Source: Enterobacter chuandaensis
Lineage (GTDB): Bacteria > Pseudomonadota > Gammaproteobacteria > Enterobacterales > Enterobacteriaceae
Direction: 5' to 3'
Length of the DNA: 64,000 nucleotides
Assembly: GCF_003594915.1 (NCBI RefSeq)
Contig: NZ_QZCS01000015.1
Span: 44,507 to 108,506, forward strand
In this document: piece by piece, positions 10,930 through 20,042 of the stretch
How the letters are laid out: every line of letters starts with the position of its first letter
Position numbering within the stretch: position 1 is the stretch's first letter
The notes under the pieces: generated by a model
The model's input: the letters and a program-made list of their open reading frames with translations, nothing else
Databases searched by the model: none
Told to the model about the DNA's origin: nothing
Program-made: the position numbers and the translations under genes

Positions 10930-10987
10930 AAAAAAAACCCCCACATCATGTGGGGGAAGACAGGGATGGTGTCTATGGCAAGGAAAA
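10930..10987 (-). ncRNA. cpxQ: CpxQ small RNA in the cpxP 3' UTR, with its terminator
   Basis: Immediately after the cpxP stop codon the minus strand reads TTTTCCTTGCCATAGACACC, then a CCCCCACATGATGTGGGGG hairpin (about 10938-10957) and a run of eight T. This matches, as I recall it, the Hfq-binding sRNA CpxQ that RNase E releases from cpxP mRNA in Salmonella and E. coli, and which represses mRNAs of envelope proteins. The 5' end is placed by similarity, not by a promoter. Confidence 0.85.
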
Positions 10988-10993
10988 CAGGGT

Positions 10994-11500
10994 TTACTGG
11001 TTACTACGGGTACTGCTATTGCTACTGAAAAACGTCGTTTCTGAGCTTCGCTGCATCCGTGCAACCTCACGCAGCTGGTCCATACGCTGCTGATGTCTGG
11101 CATTCAAAACCGCTTGCTGCTCGGGCGTTAGCAGGTGGAACATCTGGTTGCGGACCTTCGCCATCTCTACCTGGCGGGCAACCTGTTCCTGTGCCATTTT
11201 TTCGGCCTGAGCGCGCACAGCGCTTTCGTCAAAATTTTCTGCGGTGACAAGGCGATGCATTGTCTCCATTTCGCTAACATTAACAGGGGGCTGGTCGTGT
11301 CGTGCCCTCTGCATCAGATCTCGCATCTGTTGACGCTGATGTTCGGTTAAACTTATGCCGTCAAACATATGGCTTTGGCTGCTGTGCTGCGTTGCGCCCT
11401 CTTGCGAGGAACCGTTATCGCCGATGATAGCTACAGCAGCCTGGCTAAACGCACTGAACGCCAGCGTTGAGGCCATGACGGCAGCGGTAACTTTGCGCAT
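10994..11500 (-). CDS. cpxP: Periplasmic stress adaptor CpxP
   Basis: Inhibitor of CpxA and DegP adaptor in the periplasm. The 168-residue protein has a signal peptide (about 1-22) and the two LTxxQ-type motifs of the CpxP/Spy fold, [13 protein letters not shown] and [10 protein letters not shown], within a helical domain. A GTG at 11503 is also in frame; the ATG at 11500 is preferred for its spacing from GGGAGC and by comparison with E. coli. It is divergent from cpxRA, and the GTAAA-N5-GTAAA box between them should make it strongly Cpx-activated. The linker after the signal peptide differs from E. coli. Confidence 0.97.
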   Translation of the reverse strand: MRKVTAAVMASTLAFSAFSQAAVAIIGDNGSSQEGATQHSSQSHMFDGISLTEHQRQQMRDLMQRARHDQPPVNVSEMETMHRLVTAENFDESAVRAQAEKMAQEQVARQVEMAKVRNQMFHLLTPEQQAVLNARHQQRMDQLREVARMQRSSETTFFSSNSSTRSNQ

Positions 11501-11580
11501 CACTTGCTCCCAAAATCTTTCGTGTCGCGATTCAACGAGAGACAGTCTACGATTCAGGCTGCAAACATGCGTCAGGGGGT

Positions 11581-11595
11581 GTAAAACAACGTAAA
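11581..11595. promoter_or_regulatory. CpxR box between cpxP and cpxRA
   Basis: GTAAAACAACGTAAA is a perfect match to the CpxR consensus GTAAA-N5-GTAAA. It lies in the 150-base divergent region, 81 bases from cpxP and 56 from cpxR, so it can serve activation of cpxP and autoregulation of cpxRA. Confidence 0.9.
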
Positions 11596-11650
11596 GTCAT
11601 GGATTAGATAGCCTTGATGTCGTAATTTCTGCCTCGGAGGTATTTAAACA

Positions 11651-12349
11651 ATGAATAAAATCCTGTTAGTTGATGATGACCGAGAGCTCACATCCCTTTT
11701 AAAGGAGTTGCTCGACATGGAAGGTTTCAACGTCCTGGTTGCCCATGATGGCGAGCAGGCGCTGAGTCTCCTTGACGACAGCATCGATCTACTTTTGCTC
11801 GACGTAATGATGCCAAAGAAAAATGGTATTGATACGCTGAAAGAGCTTCGCCAGACACACCAGACCCCCGTTATCATGCTGACCGCTCGCGGCAGCGAAC
11901 TTGACCGCGTTCTCGGCCTTGAGCTGGGTGCGGATGACTATTTACCGAAGCCGTTCAACGACCGTGAACTGGTGGCCCGTATTCGCGCGATCCTGCGTCG
12001 TTCCCACTGGAGCGAGCAGCAGCAGAATACCGACAACAGCTCACCAACGCTGGAAGTGGACTCCCTGAGCCTGAACCCGGGCCGTCAGGAAGCGAGCTTT
12101 GACGGCCAGACGCTGGAACTGACCGGCACCGAGTTCACCCTGCTGTATCTGCTGGCGCAGCATCTCGGCCAGGTCGTTTCGCGTGAACATTTAAGCCAGG
12201 AAGTGCTGGGCAAACGTCTTACCCCGTTTGACCGCGCCATCGACATGCACATCTCTAACCTGCGCCGTAAGCTGCCGGAGCGTAAAGACGGTCACCCATG
12301 GTTTAAAACCCTGCGTGGACGCGGTTATCTGATGGTTTCCGCTTCATGA
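11651..12349 (+). CDS. cpxR: Envelope-stress response regulator CpxR
   Basis: OmpR-family activator phosphorylated by CpxA. The 232-residue protein has a receiver domain (about 1-120) with the acidic pocket VDDD at 7-10, phospho-acceptor Asp51 in LLLLDVMMP and the conserved Lys in LPKPF. It is followed by a winged-helix DNA-binding domain (about 130-230) with the LTGTEFTLLYLLAQ and DMHISNLRRKL segments. The start follows CGGAGGTATTTAAACA. Its stop overlaps the cpxA start (ATGA), so the two are translationally coupled. Confidence 0.99.
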   Translation: MNKILLVDDDRELTSLLKELLDMEGFNVLVAHDGEQALSLLDDSIDLLLLDVMMPKKNGIDTLKELRQTHQTPVIMLTARGSELDRVLGLELGADDYLPKPFNDRELVARIRAILRRSHWSEQQQNTDNSSPTLEVDSLSLNPGRQEASFDGQTLELTGTEFTLLYLLAQHLGQVVSREHLSQEVLGKRLTPFDRAIDMHISNLRRKLPERKDGHPWFKTLRGRGYLMVSAS

Positions 12350-13719
12350 TAGGCAGCTTAACCGCCCGCATCTTCGCCATCTTCTGGCTAACGCTGGCAC
12401 TGGTTTTAATGCTCGTTTTGATGTTGCCAAAACTCGACTCACGCCAGATGACGGAGCTGCTCGACAGTGAGCAACGTCAGGGCGTGATGATCGAGCAGCA
12501 CGTGGAAGCGGAGCTGGCAAACGATCCGCCGAACGATTTAATGTGGTGGCGCAGGCTGTTTCGCGCTATCGACAAGTGGGCGCCGCCCGGACAACGCCTG
12601 CTGCTGGTGACCAGCGAAGGCCGCGTGATTGGGGCCGATCGCAATGAAATGCAGATTATCCGCAACTTTATTGGCCAGGCGGATAACGCCGATCACCCAC
12701 AGAAGAAGAAATATGGTCGGGTAGAGATGGTCGGTCCTTTCTCGGTACGGGATGGGGAAGATAATTACCAGCTCTATCTGATTCGCCCTGCGAGCAGTTC
12801 CCAGTCCGACTTCATCAACCTGCTGTTTGACCGTCCGCTTCTGCTGCTGATTGTCACGATGCTGGTCAGTTCCCCGCTGCTGTTATGGCTGGCGTGGAGC
12901 CTGGCGAAACCAGCGCGTAAGCTGAAGAATGCCGCCGATGAAGTGGCGCAGGGTAATTTGCGACAACACCCGGAACTGGAAGCTGGACCGCAGGAGTTCC
13001 TTGCCGCAGGGACGAGTTTTAACCAGATGGTGAGCGCGCTGGATCGGATGATGACTGCCCAGCAACGCCTGCTGTCGGACATCTCCCACGAACTGCGCAC
13101 TCCGCTCACGCGCTTGCAGCTGGGCACCGCCCTGCTGCGTCGCCGCAGCGGGGAAAGCAAAGAGCTGGAGCGTATTGAAACGGAAGCGCACCGTCTGGAC
13201 AGCATGATTAACGATCTGCTGGTGATGTCGCGCAATCAGCAGAAAAACGCGCTGGTGAGCGAAACGGTGAAAGCCAATCACCTGTGGCACGAGGTGCTGG
13301 ACAACGCGGCGTTCGAAGCGGAACAGATGGGTAAATCGTTCACCGTCAACTTCCCGCCGGGACCGTGGCCGCTGTACGGTAACCCCAACACGCTGGAAAG
13401 CGCGCTGGAGAATATCGTGCGTAACGCCCTGCGCTACTCGCATACGAAGATTGAGGTGGCATTCTCGGTGGATAAAGACGGGATCACCGTCATTGTCGAT
13501 GACGACGGCCCGGGCGTGAGTCCGGAAGACCGCGAGCAGATTTTCCGTCCGTTCTACCGTACCGACGAAGCGCGCGATCGCGAGTCTGGCGGCACGGGGC
13601 TGGGTCTGGCGATTGTTGAAACCGCCATGCAGCAGCACCGTGGCTGGGTGAAAGCCGACGACAGCCCGCTGGGTGGACTACGGTTAACGCTGTGGCTGCC
13701 GTTGTATAAGCGTTCGTAA
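12346..13719 (+). CDS. cpxA: Sensor histidine kinase CpxA
   Basis: Inner-membrane kinase and phosphatase that senses misfolded envelope proteins and pilus subunits. It has a first transmembrane helix at about residues 7-29, a periplasmic domain to about 163, a second helix about 164-185, a HAMP domain, then the phospho-acceptor His248 in SDISHELRTPLTRLQ. The ATPase domain shows an N box with ENIVRNALRYS, DDDGPGV, and GGTGLGLAIV. Length 457 equals the E. coli protein. It overlaps cpxR by four bases. A composite palindromic repeat begins just after its stop. Confidence 0.99.
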   Translation: MIGSLTARIFAIFWLTLALVLMLVLMLPKLDSRQMTELLDSEQRQGVMIEQHVEAELANDPPNDLMWWRRLFRAIDKWAPPGQRLLLVTSEGRVIGADRNEMQIIRNFIGQADNADHPQKKKYGRVEMVGPFSVRDGEDNYQLYLIRPASSSQSDFINLLFDRPLLLLIVTMLVSSPLLLWLAWSLAKPARKLKNAADEVAQGNLRQHPELEAGPQEFLAAGTSFNQMVSALDRMMTAQQRLLSDISHELRTPLTRLQLGTALLRRRSGESKELERIETEAHRLDSMINDLLVMSRNQQKNALVSETVKANHLWHEVLDNAAFEAEQMGKSFTVNFPPGPWPLYGNPNTLESALENIVRNALRYSHTKIEVAFSVDKDGITVIVDDDGPGVSPEDREQIFRPFYRTDEARDRESGGTGLGLAIVETAMQQHRGWVKADDSPLGGLRLTLWLPLYKRS

Positions 13720-13729
13720 CCCTTCCTTA

Positions 13730-13824
13730 CCCCTCACCCTAACCCTCTCCCCATAGGGGAGAGGGGACGGCTCGGTGCAGTCTTTTCACCCTCGCCCCTT
13801 TGGGGAGAGGGCCGGGGTGCGGGG
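13730..13824. repeat. Palindromic repeat, composite copy 2, overlapping the 3' end of yiiM
   Basis: 13730-13752 and 13756-13766 (CCCTCTCCCC-ATA-GGGGAGAGGG) form one hairpin, and 13789-13824 (CTCGCCCC-TTT-GGGGAGAGGGCCGG) forms a second, related unit. Same family as 1345-1393. The second unit lies inside the yiiM frame. The two units flank about 20 bases of unrelated sequence, suggesting two insertions or an internally rearranged pair. Confidence 0.8.
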
Positions 13825-14502
13825 AAGTAACTTCCCCCACAATCGCCGCGAATTATCCTCGATTTTGCCGCTTAAACGCCGCTTCTGCATCGTTCTGGTC
13901 CAGCTTGTCGATAACCCCGCCGCAGACAGCAGGCGGTGATACTGCTCGTCGTCAAACGGCATATGCCAGGCAATGGCGCAGGCGTCATAAACAGAGACAT
14001 CGCTCAGGCGCGACGCCAGCTCAAGCGGCGCGTCCGCTGACACCTGTCCTGCCAGCACCACGCGGTACAGCCAGCCGGTTTTACCCGCGTTTTGCATCTG
14101 AGCCGACATGTCATGAATGCCGAAATGGTAGTTAAGCTTGAAGCACGGCGAGCGCGGCTGGGTTACCTGAATCAGGGCATCGCCCCAGCGGTAGATATCA
14201 CCGATAAACACGTTCTTTTCGATGAGCCCTTCGGTGGAAAGATTCTCGCCAAACGCGGGGGCAACGAAGAGTTCCGCCTGCTCAGGAAACTCGGCTTTCC
14301 AGTGCTGATAGTGCTCGCGAGGATAGTGGCACAGCGCGCGCTCGGGCCCGCCGTGGATTTTCTTTTCGGCCTGCTGGTCACCCGCCAGCCCAAGGTCGGT
14401 TAACGTCAGCTCCCCGTCGACCTGAATTTTAGCGATGGCGCTCGGTCGGCTGCCGTCGTACTCCCTTACCTTGCCTGTAAACACATTCACCGGGTAATGC
14501 AT
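13786..14502 (-). CDS. yiiM: MOSC-domain protein YiiM with repeat-derived C-terminal tail
   Basis: Molybdenum-cofactor sulfurase C-terminal (MOSC) domain protein, reported in E. coli to act in reduction of N-hydroxylated base analogues; binding of a sulfurated Moco-type ligand is inferred from the family. The conserved HGGPERALCHYPREHY segment, QPRSPCFKLNYHFG with the ligand Cys, and a C-terminal 3-alpha domain with HRLLSAAGLS are all present. The start at 14502 follows GAAGGAGTAGAG. The E. coli protein ends at RRLWGK; here the frame continues 14 residues (LLPRTPALSPKGRG), which is translated palindromic repeat, before a stop at 13786. Either the original stop was lost or the element inserted at the end of the gene. 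Confidence 0.93.
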   Translation of the reverse strand: MHYPVNVFTGKVREYDGSRPSAIAKIQVDGELTLTDLGLAGDQQAEKKIHGGPERALCHYPREHYQHWKAEFPEQAELFVAPAFGENLSTEGLIEKNVFIGDIYRWGDALIQVTQPRSPCFKLNYHFGIHDMSAQMQNAGKTGWLYRVVLAGQVSADAPLELASRLSDVSVYDACAIAWHMPFDDEQYHRLLSAAGLSTSWTRTMQKRRLSGKIEDNSRRLWGKLLPRTPALSPKGRG

Positions 14503-14519
14503 CTCTACTCCTTCAGATA

Positions 14520-14547
14520 CAAAAAAAGCGAGTCATCAGACTCGCTT
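14520..14547 (-). terminator. Rho-independent terminator of sodA
   Basis: AAGCGAGTC-ATCA-GACTCGCTT stem-loop followed on the minus strand by seven T. It lies between the sodA stop and the start of yiiM, 22 bases after sodA. Confidence 0.9.
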
Positions 14548-14568
14548 CTCACAGGCGTCAATGCAACC

Positions 14569-15189
14569 TTATTTTTTAGCGGCGAAACGCGCTGCTGCTT
14601 CGTCCCAGTTCACCACATCCCAGAACGCTTTGATGTAGTCAGGGCGACGGTTCTGGAACTTCAGGTAGTAAGCGTGTTCCCACACGTCCAGACCCAGGAT
14701 TGGGAAACCGGATGCGCCAGAGATCGCTTCACCCATCAGCGGGGAGTCCTGGTTAGCGGTAGAAACGACCGCCAGCTTGTCGCCTTTCAGAACCAGCCAC
14801 GCCCAGCCAGAGCCGAAACGGGTTGCAGCGGCTTTTTCGAATTCCGCTTTGAAGTTGTCAACAGAACCGAAGTCACGCTCGATAGCCGCTTTCAGGTCGC
14901 CCTGCAGGGTGGTGCCGGTTTTCAGGCCTTTCCAGAACAGGCTGTGGTTAGCGTGACCGCCCGCGTTGTTACGCAGCACGGTTTTCTTATCTGCTGGCAG
15001 CTGGTCCAGTTTGGTGATCAGCTCTTCAACAGGCAGGTTAGCGAACTCTGGCAGGCTTTCTAGCGCGGCGTTCGCGTTGTTCACATAGGTCTGGTGGTGT
15101 TTAGTGTGATGGATTTCCATCGTCTGCTTGTCGAAATGCGGTTCCAGTGCGTCGTAGGCATACGGCAGGGATGGCAGTGTATAACTCAT
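14569..15189 (-). CDS. sodA: Manganese superoxide dismutase SodA
   Basis: Converts superoxide to hydrogen peroxide and oxygen in the cytoplasm. The protein is 206 residues, as in E. coli. Metal ligands are His27 in [11 protein letters not shown], a His in [12 protein letters not shown] (near 82), and Asp and His in DVWEHAYYL (near 168 and 172). The [10 protein letters not shown] and QDSPLMGE context fits the Mn form rather than SodB. The start at 15189 (MSYTLPSL) follows GAGAGGATT; four upstream codons are excluded. A good Fur box lies 75-95 bases upstream, fitting the known Fur repression of sodA. Confidence 0.99.
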   Translation of the reverse strand: MSYTLPSLPYAYDALEPHFDKQTMEIHHTKHHQTYVNNANAALESLPEFANLPVEELITKLDQLPADKKTVLRNNAGGHANHSLFWKGLKTGTTLQGDLKAAIERDFGSVDNFKAEFEKAAATRFGSGWAWLVLKGDKLAVVSTANQDSPLMGEAISGASGFPILGLDVWEHAYYLKFQNRRPDYIKAFWDVVNWDEAAARFAAKK

Positions 15190-15264
15190 AATCCTCTCCA
15201 TTATTGTCGGGCGGCACAGCTGTTAATGCCGCGTAAGCAGTTGGTTCATTATAGTTAATTAAAT

Positions 15265-15283
15265 GATATTGAAAATGATTATC
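15265..15283. promoter_or_regulatory. Fur box upstream of sodA
   Basis: GATATTGAAAATGATTATC matches the 19-base Fur consensus at 16 positions. It is upstream of sodA, a gene known to be Fur-repressed in E. coli. Confidence 0.75.
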
Positions 15284-15388
15284 AATGCCGTAGTTTTTAT
15301 AAGGTTATTAGGATTCTGATAAATGATAAAATTGTGAGTCTGCTCACCCGCTTAACGTGCTGATTGCCATCCTGAACAAAAGTGCGGC

Positions 15389-15403
15389 AACCTTCTGAAG
15401 GTT
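15389..15403. promoter_or_regulatory. Perfect dyad upstream of rhaT
   Basis: AACCTTC-T-GAAGGTT is a perfect 15-base inverted repeat about 75 bases before the rhaT start. rhaT is RhaS- and CRP-controlled in E. coli, so this could be a regulator site or a short leader hairpin. The assignment is inference only. Confidence 0.35.
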
Positions 15404-15477
15404 CCTGAACCGCCTAATTTTTACACTCATCAAGTCGGGGGGAAGCCTCCGGCTATAAAAACGATGAGGACGTAAAA

Positions 15478-16512
15478 ATGAATCATGCGATTACGATGGG
15501 TATCTTCTGGCATTTAATAGGCGCAGCCAGTGCAGCCTGTTTCTATGCCCCGTTCAAAAAGGTGAAAGGCTGGTCATGGGAAACCATGTGGTCCGTTGGC
15601 GGTACCGTCTCCTGGCTGATTTTGCCGTGGACAATCAGCGCCATGCTGCTGCCCGATTTCTGGGGCTACTTCTCCTCCTTCAACGCCTCCACCCTGCTGC
15701 CGGTATTCCTGTTCGGCGCGATGTGGGGCATCGGCAATATCAACTACGGCCTGACCATGCGCTATCTCGGCATGTCGATGGGTATTGGTATCGCGATTGG
15801 CATTACGCTGATCGTCGGCACCCTGATGACGCCAATCCTCAACGGCAACTTCGACGTGCTGATCAACACCCGGGGCGGGCGAATGACGCTGCTGGGCGTG
15901 CTGGTGGCGGTGATCGGCGTGGGGATCGTCACCCGCGCAGGCCAGCTAAAAGAGCGCAAGATGGGCATCAAAGCCGAGGACTTTAATCTGAAGAAAGGGC
16001 TGCTGCTGGCAGTGATGTGCGGCATCTTCTCGGCGGGCATGTCGTTCGCGATGAACGCTGCAAAACCCATGCACGACGCCGCTGCGGCGCTGGGCGTCGA
16101 CCCGCTGTATGTTGCCCTGCCAAGCTACGTGGTGATCATGGGCGGCGGCGCGCTGGTTAACCTCGGCTTCTGCTTCATTCGTCTGGCAAAAGTGAAAGAT
16201 TTGTCGGTAAAAGCCGATTTCTCACTGGCAAAATCCTTGATCATCACCAATGTGCTGTTGTCGATGCTAGGTGGCCTGATGTGGTATCTGCAATTCTTTT
16301 TCTACGCCTGGGGCCACGCCAGCATTCCGCCGCAGTATGACTATATGAGCTGGATGCTGCACATGAGCTTCTACGTGCTGTGCGGCGGGCTGGTTGGGTT
16401 GGTGCTGAAGGAGTGGAACAATGCCGGGCGCCGTCCGGTTGGCGTATTGAGCCTGGGCTGCGTGGTGATTATCATTGCGGCCAATATCGTCGGCCTCGGC
16501 ATGGCGAACTGA
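15478..16512 (+). CDS. rhaT: L-rhamnose/H+ symporter RhaT
   Basis: Proton-driven uptake of L-rhamnose across the inner membrane. The 344-residue protein has about ten hydrophobic helices and matches RhaT along its whole length, including the [20 protein letters not shown] segment in the first loop. The start at 15478 follows ACGATGAGGACGTAAAA. Its stop abuts the convergent rhaR gene with no gap. It is transcribed away from sodA, and rhaR and rhaS follow on the other strand, the gene order seen in E. coli. Confidence 0.98.
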   Translation: MNHAITMGIFWHLIGAASAACFYAPFKKVKGWSWETMWSVGGTVSWLILPWTISAMLLPDFWGYFSSFNASTLLPVFLFGAMWGIGNINYGLTMRYLGMSMGIGIAIGITLIVGTLMTPILNGNFDVLINTRGGRMTLLGVLVAVIGVGIVTRAGQLKERKMGIKAEDFNLKKGLLLAVMCGIFSAGMSFAMNAAKPMHDAAAALGVDPLYVALPSYVVIMGGGALVNLGFCFIRLAKVKDLSVKADFSLAKSLIITNVLLSMLGGLMWYLQFFFYAWGHASIPPQYDYMSWMLHMSFYVLCGGLVGLVLKEWNNAGRRPVGVLSLGCVVIIIAANIVGLGMAN

Positions 16513-17361
16513 TTACGCTGCTTTTCGACTGCGATGACGCCACTGAACCGGCGTCATCGCCACCTCGCGGTTAAACACCACCGAAAAGTAGTTACTGTCC
16601 TCAAAGCCGCAGCGCATCGCCACTTCACTTACCATCAGCTCCGTGTGCTGTAACAGATACTGGGCGTGGCAGATGCGCAGCTGGCGCAGATACTGGTTTA
16701 CCGTCATCCCCGTTTGAGTGCGGAACTGCTGGCGCAGCGCGCGCTCGCTGCACTGCTCCTGCTCGCAGAATTTCTCCAGCACAAAGCTTTTATTCAGGCT
16801 GCCCGCAAGCCGGGCGATCAGCTTATCCAGCAGCGCTTCCTGCGTGGTGGCGGAGGGATTATCCGTGGCGTAACGATGACGTTTGAGGGTCATAACCAGC
16901 TGGGCGAAAAGCAGCTCCGACATCTGGTTTGCCACCGGATCGCTCTTCTGGCTCTCCTGCTCCAGCTGGGAAATGGTCTGGCGCACCTGAGCCATACCAC
17001 TGCTGCTTAAACGCCAGTGCGGTTCGCCTCTGGTACCAGGAAAGCCCGAGATGTTGCCCGCCCAGTCGACATTCAGCTTGAGCCTGTCAGGGCAGTAGAT
17101 GACGTTCTGCAACACCAGATCGTTAACCGAGGCGTAGGAGTGCTTGTCTTCAGCACGAATGTAAAACAGGTCTCCACGCGTGATGCGGTAGGGCCGGTCG
17201 TTGAGGATGTGTAAGCCATTGCCGCGCCACACCAGCACCAGCTCGCAGAACTCGTGGGTATGCTCGGCAAAGACATTTTGCGGGTAACGGTCGGCCACCG
17301 CGACGGCCTGACTCGCGGAGGAAAAAAAATCATCTTTGCGAAGAATTAACTGAGCGGCCAC
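16513..17361 (-). CDS. rhaR: Transcription activator RhaR (AraC family)
   Basis: L-rhamnose-responsive activator of rhaSR. The 282-residue protein has an N-terminal cupin sensor domain (about 20-130; [19 protein letters not shown]) and a C-terminal AraC-type double helix-turn-helix (about 180-280; [24 protein letters not shown] and [20 protein letters not shown]). It starts with GTG at 17361, preceded by AGAGGTTGTGGT. It is 73 bases downstream of rhaS and probably co-transcribed with it. Two long AraC-type paralogs in tandem identify the pair as rhaS and rhaR. Confidence 0.97.
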   Translation of the reverse strand: MAAQLILRKDDFFSSASQAVAVADRYPQNVFAEHTHEFCELVLVWRGNGLHILNDRPYRITRGDLFYIRAEDKHSYASVNDLVLQNVIYCPDRLKLNVDWAGNISGFPGTRGEPHWRLSSSGMAQVRQTISQLEQESQKSDPVANQMSELLFAQLVMTLKRHRYATDNPSATTQEALLDKLIARLAGSLNKSFVLEKFCEQEQCSERALRQQFRTQTGMTVNQYLRQLRICHAQYLLQHTELMVSEVAMRCGFEDSNYFSVVFNREVAMTPVQWRHRSRKAA

Positions 17362-17434
17362 ACCACAACCTCTACGGCGGATAACCGGACATTATTAGCT
17401 TTTTTGCGGCCTGAAAACGGTGATTGCCCTCGCG

Positions 17435-18271
17435 TTACTGAAGCAACGCGTCCTTGCCCTGACGGATATCGCGCGGCGACCAGCTAAACTCCCGGCGAAA
17501 CAGCGTCGAAAAGTGGTTACTGTCGCCGAAACCGCAGCGATAGGCGATATCCGTAACGCTTTCGTCGGTATGCCGTAAAAGGTGTCGCGCTTTGATCAGA
17601 CGCAGACGATTGAGGTAACGTTGCGGCGTGAGCCCGGTATGCTGCTTGAGCTGACGATGCAGCGTGCGCAGCGAGAGCGAAAAGTCGTCCGCCAGCGTTT
17701 CCCAGCAGACATCTTCAGCGAAATGATCTTCCAGCCAGGCCATCAGCTGATTCAGACGCGCGTCGTTATTTTTCAGCCCTTCCACCAGGCTGCTGCGGCG
17801 CAGCAGTACCAGCAGCTGCATAAACAGCAGCTCGCGGGTGGCAATAGCGTGCGTCTCCTGCCCGTCCTCGCTCTGCTCCATCTGGCTCACCAGCTGACGC
17901 ACCTGCTGCAACGTGGATTGATTCACCCGCCAGTGCGACGGGTAGTGGCCGTCCTTCTCCTGCGGCAACAGCTGATTCAGCCCGGAGAGAAACTGGAACG
18001 CATCCGGGGAACGATAGAGCACATTGGTCAGACACAGGTTGTCGGTATGTTCATACAGGTGCCTGTCGTGATCGCGCACGAAGCACACCGTACCGCCGCT
18101 GATGGTATACGGCTGACCGTTAAACACGTGGATGCCCGTTCCGTGCTCAACAATCACAATTTCATGAAAATCATGATGATGCTCCGGGAACGCAGCCTGA
18201 GGAAGCCGTGGCTCAATCGCGACCGGAGAAGCTCCCGAAGGAAAAAAATCGACGCTGTGCAGTACGGTCAT
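17435..18271 (-). CDS. rhaS: Transcription activator RhaS (AraC family)
   Basis: L-rhamnose-dependent activator of rhaBAD and rhaT. The 278-residue protein has an N-terminal sugar-binding cupin domain with [17 protein letters not shown] near residue 30 and C-terminal AraC helix-turn-helix motifs ([22 protein letters not shown] and [21 protein letters not shown]). The start at 18271 ([10 protein letters not shown]) matches E. coli and is used rather than a five-codon extension. It is divergent from rhaB across a 301-base region carrying a CRP-like site and an inverted RhaS-type repeat. Confidence 0.97.
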   Translation of the reverse strand: MTVLHSVDFFPSGASPVAIEPRLPQAAFPEHHHDFHEIVIVEHGTGIHVFNGQPYTISGGTVCFVRDHDRHLYEHTDNLCLTNVLYRSPDAFQFLSGLNQLLPQEKDGHYPSHWRVNQSTLQQVRQLVSQMEQSEDGQETHAIATRELLFMQLLVLLRRSSLVEGLKNNDARLNQLMAWLEDHFAEDVCWETLADDFSLSLRTLHRQLKQHTGLTPQRYLNRLRLIKARHLLRHTDESVTDIAYRCGFGDSNHFSTLFRREFSWSPRDIRQGKDALLQ

Positions 18272-18446
18272 AACGGCCCCCACCAATGAGAAAAGTTCTC
18301 AAAATAGTAATTAAGGCCTTCCACGCTCACCTTAAATTTTTGACAGCAAACCGCGCAAAAGCTGTCGGTTTTTCAAGAAACAGGCGGAAAGATCGGGAAA
18401 TGCGGTCAGCGTCACACTGCCTGCAAACCCTGCCATTACTGGGAAC

Positions 18447-18517
18447 TGTGAACTCCCTCACGTTCACCTTTGCTTTCTTGCCAGCGCGAGATTTGGGCTG
18501 TCAGTGGCGAGAAGGTG
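18447..18517. promoter_or_regulatory. rhaBAD control region: CRP site and RhaS-type inverted half-sites
   Basis: TGTGA-ACTCCC-TCACG at 18447-18462 fits the CRP consensus TGTGA-N6-TCACA with one mismatch. Next come CACCTTTGCTTTCTTGCC (from about 18465) and CTGTCAGTGGCGAGAAGGTG (to about 18517), which are inverted half-sites resembling the RhaS sites of the E. coli rhaB promoter. The rest of the 301-base rhaS-rhaB gap should carry the RhaR sites toward rhaS; these were not resolved. Confidence 0.75.
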
Positions 18518-18572
18518 GCTATTTCTTTCCTTTCTTACACTCCTCGCTAATGACTTAAGAAAGGACCCGACC

Positions 18573-20042
18573 ATGACTTTTCGCCATTGTGTGGCTGTCG
18601 ATTTAGGCGCATCCAGCGGCCGTGTAATGCTCGCCACCTGGGACTGCGACCAGCACACCCTTACGCTTCGCGAAATGCACCGTTTCGCCAATTGTCTGCA
18701 AAAACAGAACGGTTTTGTTACCTGGGATATTGATGCGCTGGAAGCGGAGATCCGCACCGGACTTCACAATGTCTGCGAAGACGGCATTCGCATCGACAGT
18801 ATTGGCATTGATACCTGGGGCGTGGATTACGTGCTGCTGGACAGTCACGGCGAACGCGTCGGCCTGCCCGTTTCCTACCGCGACAGCCGCACCGATGGGC
18901 TGATGGCGCATGCCATCGCGCAGCTTGGCAAAGAGAACATCTATGGTCGCAGCGGCATTCAGTTTCTGCCGTTTAACACACTGTACCAGCTGCGCGCGCT
19001 GGTTGAGCAACAGCCAGAGCTGGTCGAAAAGGTGGCGCATGCGCTGCTAATCCCGGACTACCTCAGCTACCGTCTGACCGGCAACATGAACTGGGAATAC
19101 ACCAACGCCACCACCACGCAGCTGGTCAATATCAACACCGATAACTGGGATGAACACCTGCTGGCCTGGACGGGCGCCTCGCCGTCCTGGTTCGGCGCGC
19201 CAACCCATCCGGGCAACGTGATCGGTCAGTGGATTTGCCCGCAGGGGAATGAAATCCCTGTTGTCGCCGTCGCCAGTCACGACACCGCGAGCGCGGTCAT
19301 TGCCTCGCCGCTCGCCAGCAAAGATGCGGCCTATCTCTCCTCCGGTACCTGGTCGCTGATGGGCTTTGAGAGCAAAACGCCCTACACCAGCGACGCCGCG
19401 CTGGCCGCCAATATCACCAACGAAGGCGGTGCCGAAGGACGCTACCGCGTGCTGAAGAACATCATGGGCCTGTGGCTGCTCCAGCGGGTGCTGAAAGAGC
19501 AGAACATCACCGACCTGCCCGCGCTTATTGCGGAAACCGAAAAGCTGAAGGCCTGCACCTTCCTGATTAACCCGAACGACGACCGCTTTATTAACCCGGT
19601 GCATATGAGCGCCGAAATCCAGGCCGCCTGTTTTGAAGCAGGAAAACCCGTACCCTCCCGCCCCGCTGAGCTGGCGCGCTGCATTTTTGACAGTCTCGCC
19701 CTGCTCTATGCCGACATTCTGAGTGAACTGTCTGACCTTCGCGGCAAACCGTTCAGCCAGCTGCATATCGTGGGCGGCGGCTGTCAGAACCAACTGCTGA
19801 ACCAGCTCTGCGCCGATGCCTGCGGCATTACCGTGGTGGCTGGTCCGATTGAAGCCTCCACGCTCGGCAATATCGGCATTCAGTTGATGACCCTGGACGA
19901 ACTTTCAAGCGTCGACGATTTCCGTTCGGTGGTGACGGCGAATAACAGCCTGACCACTTTCACCCCCCATCCCTGCCATGAAATTGCCCGTTATCGGGCG
20001 CAGTTTCTGCAAAAACGACTGACTAAGGAGCTTTGCGCATGA
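18573..20042 (+). CDS. rhaB: L-rhamnulokinase RhaB
   Basis: Phosphorylates L-rhamnulose to L-rhamnulose-1-phosphate. The 489-residue FGGY-family sugar kinase has an N-terminal [13 protein letters not shown] phosphate loop, the catalytic-region [13 protein letters not shown], the ASHDTASAV segment and a C-terminal ATP-binding GGGCQN near residue 400. The frame is open 23 codons further upstream, but the ATG at 18573 follows AAGAAAGGACCCGACC and matches E. coli. Its TGA overlaps the rhaA start by four bases (ATGA), so rhaA is translationally coupled. Confidence 0.98.
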   Translation: MTFRHCVAVDLGASSGRVMLATWDCDQHTLTLREMHRFANCLQKQNGFVTWDIDALEAEIRTGLHNVCEDGIRIDSIGIDTWGVDYVLLDSHGERVGLPVSYRDSRTDGLMAHAIAQLGKENIYGRSGIQFLPFNTLYQLRALVEQQPELVEKVAHALLIPDYLSYRLTGNMNWEYTNATTTQLVNINTDNWDEHLLAWTGASPSWFGAPTHPGNVIGQWICPQGNEIPVVAVASHDTASAVIASPLASKDAAYLSSGTWSLMGFESKTPYTSDAALAANITNEGGAEGRYRVLKNIMGLWLLQRVLKEQNITDLPALIAETEKLKACTFLINPNDDRFINPVHMSAEIQAACFEAGKPVPSRPAELARCIFDSLALLYADILSELSDLRGKPFSQLHIVGGGCQNQLLNQLCADACGITVVAGPIEASTLGNIGIQLMTLDELSSVDDFRSVVTANNSLTTFTPHPCHEIARYRAQFLQKRLTKELCA

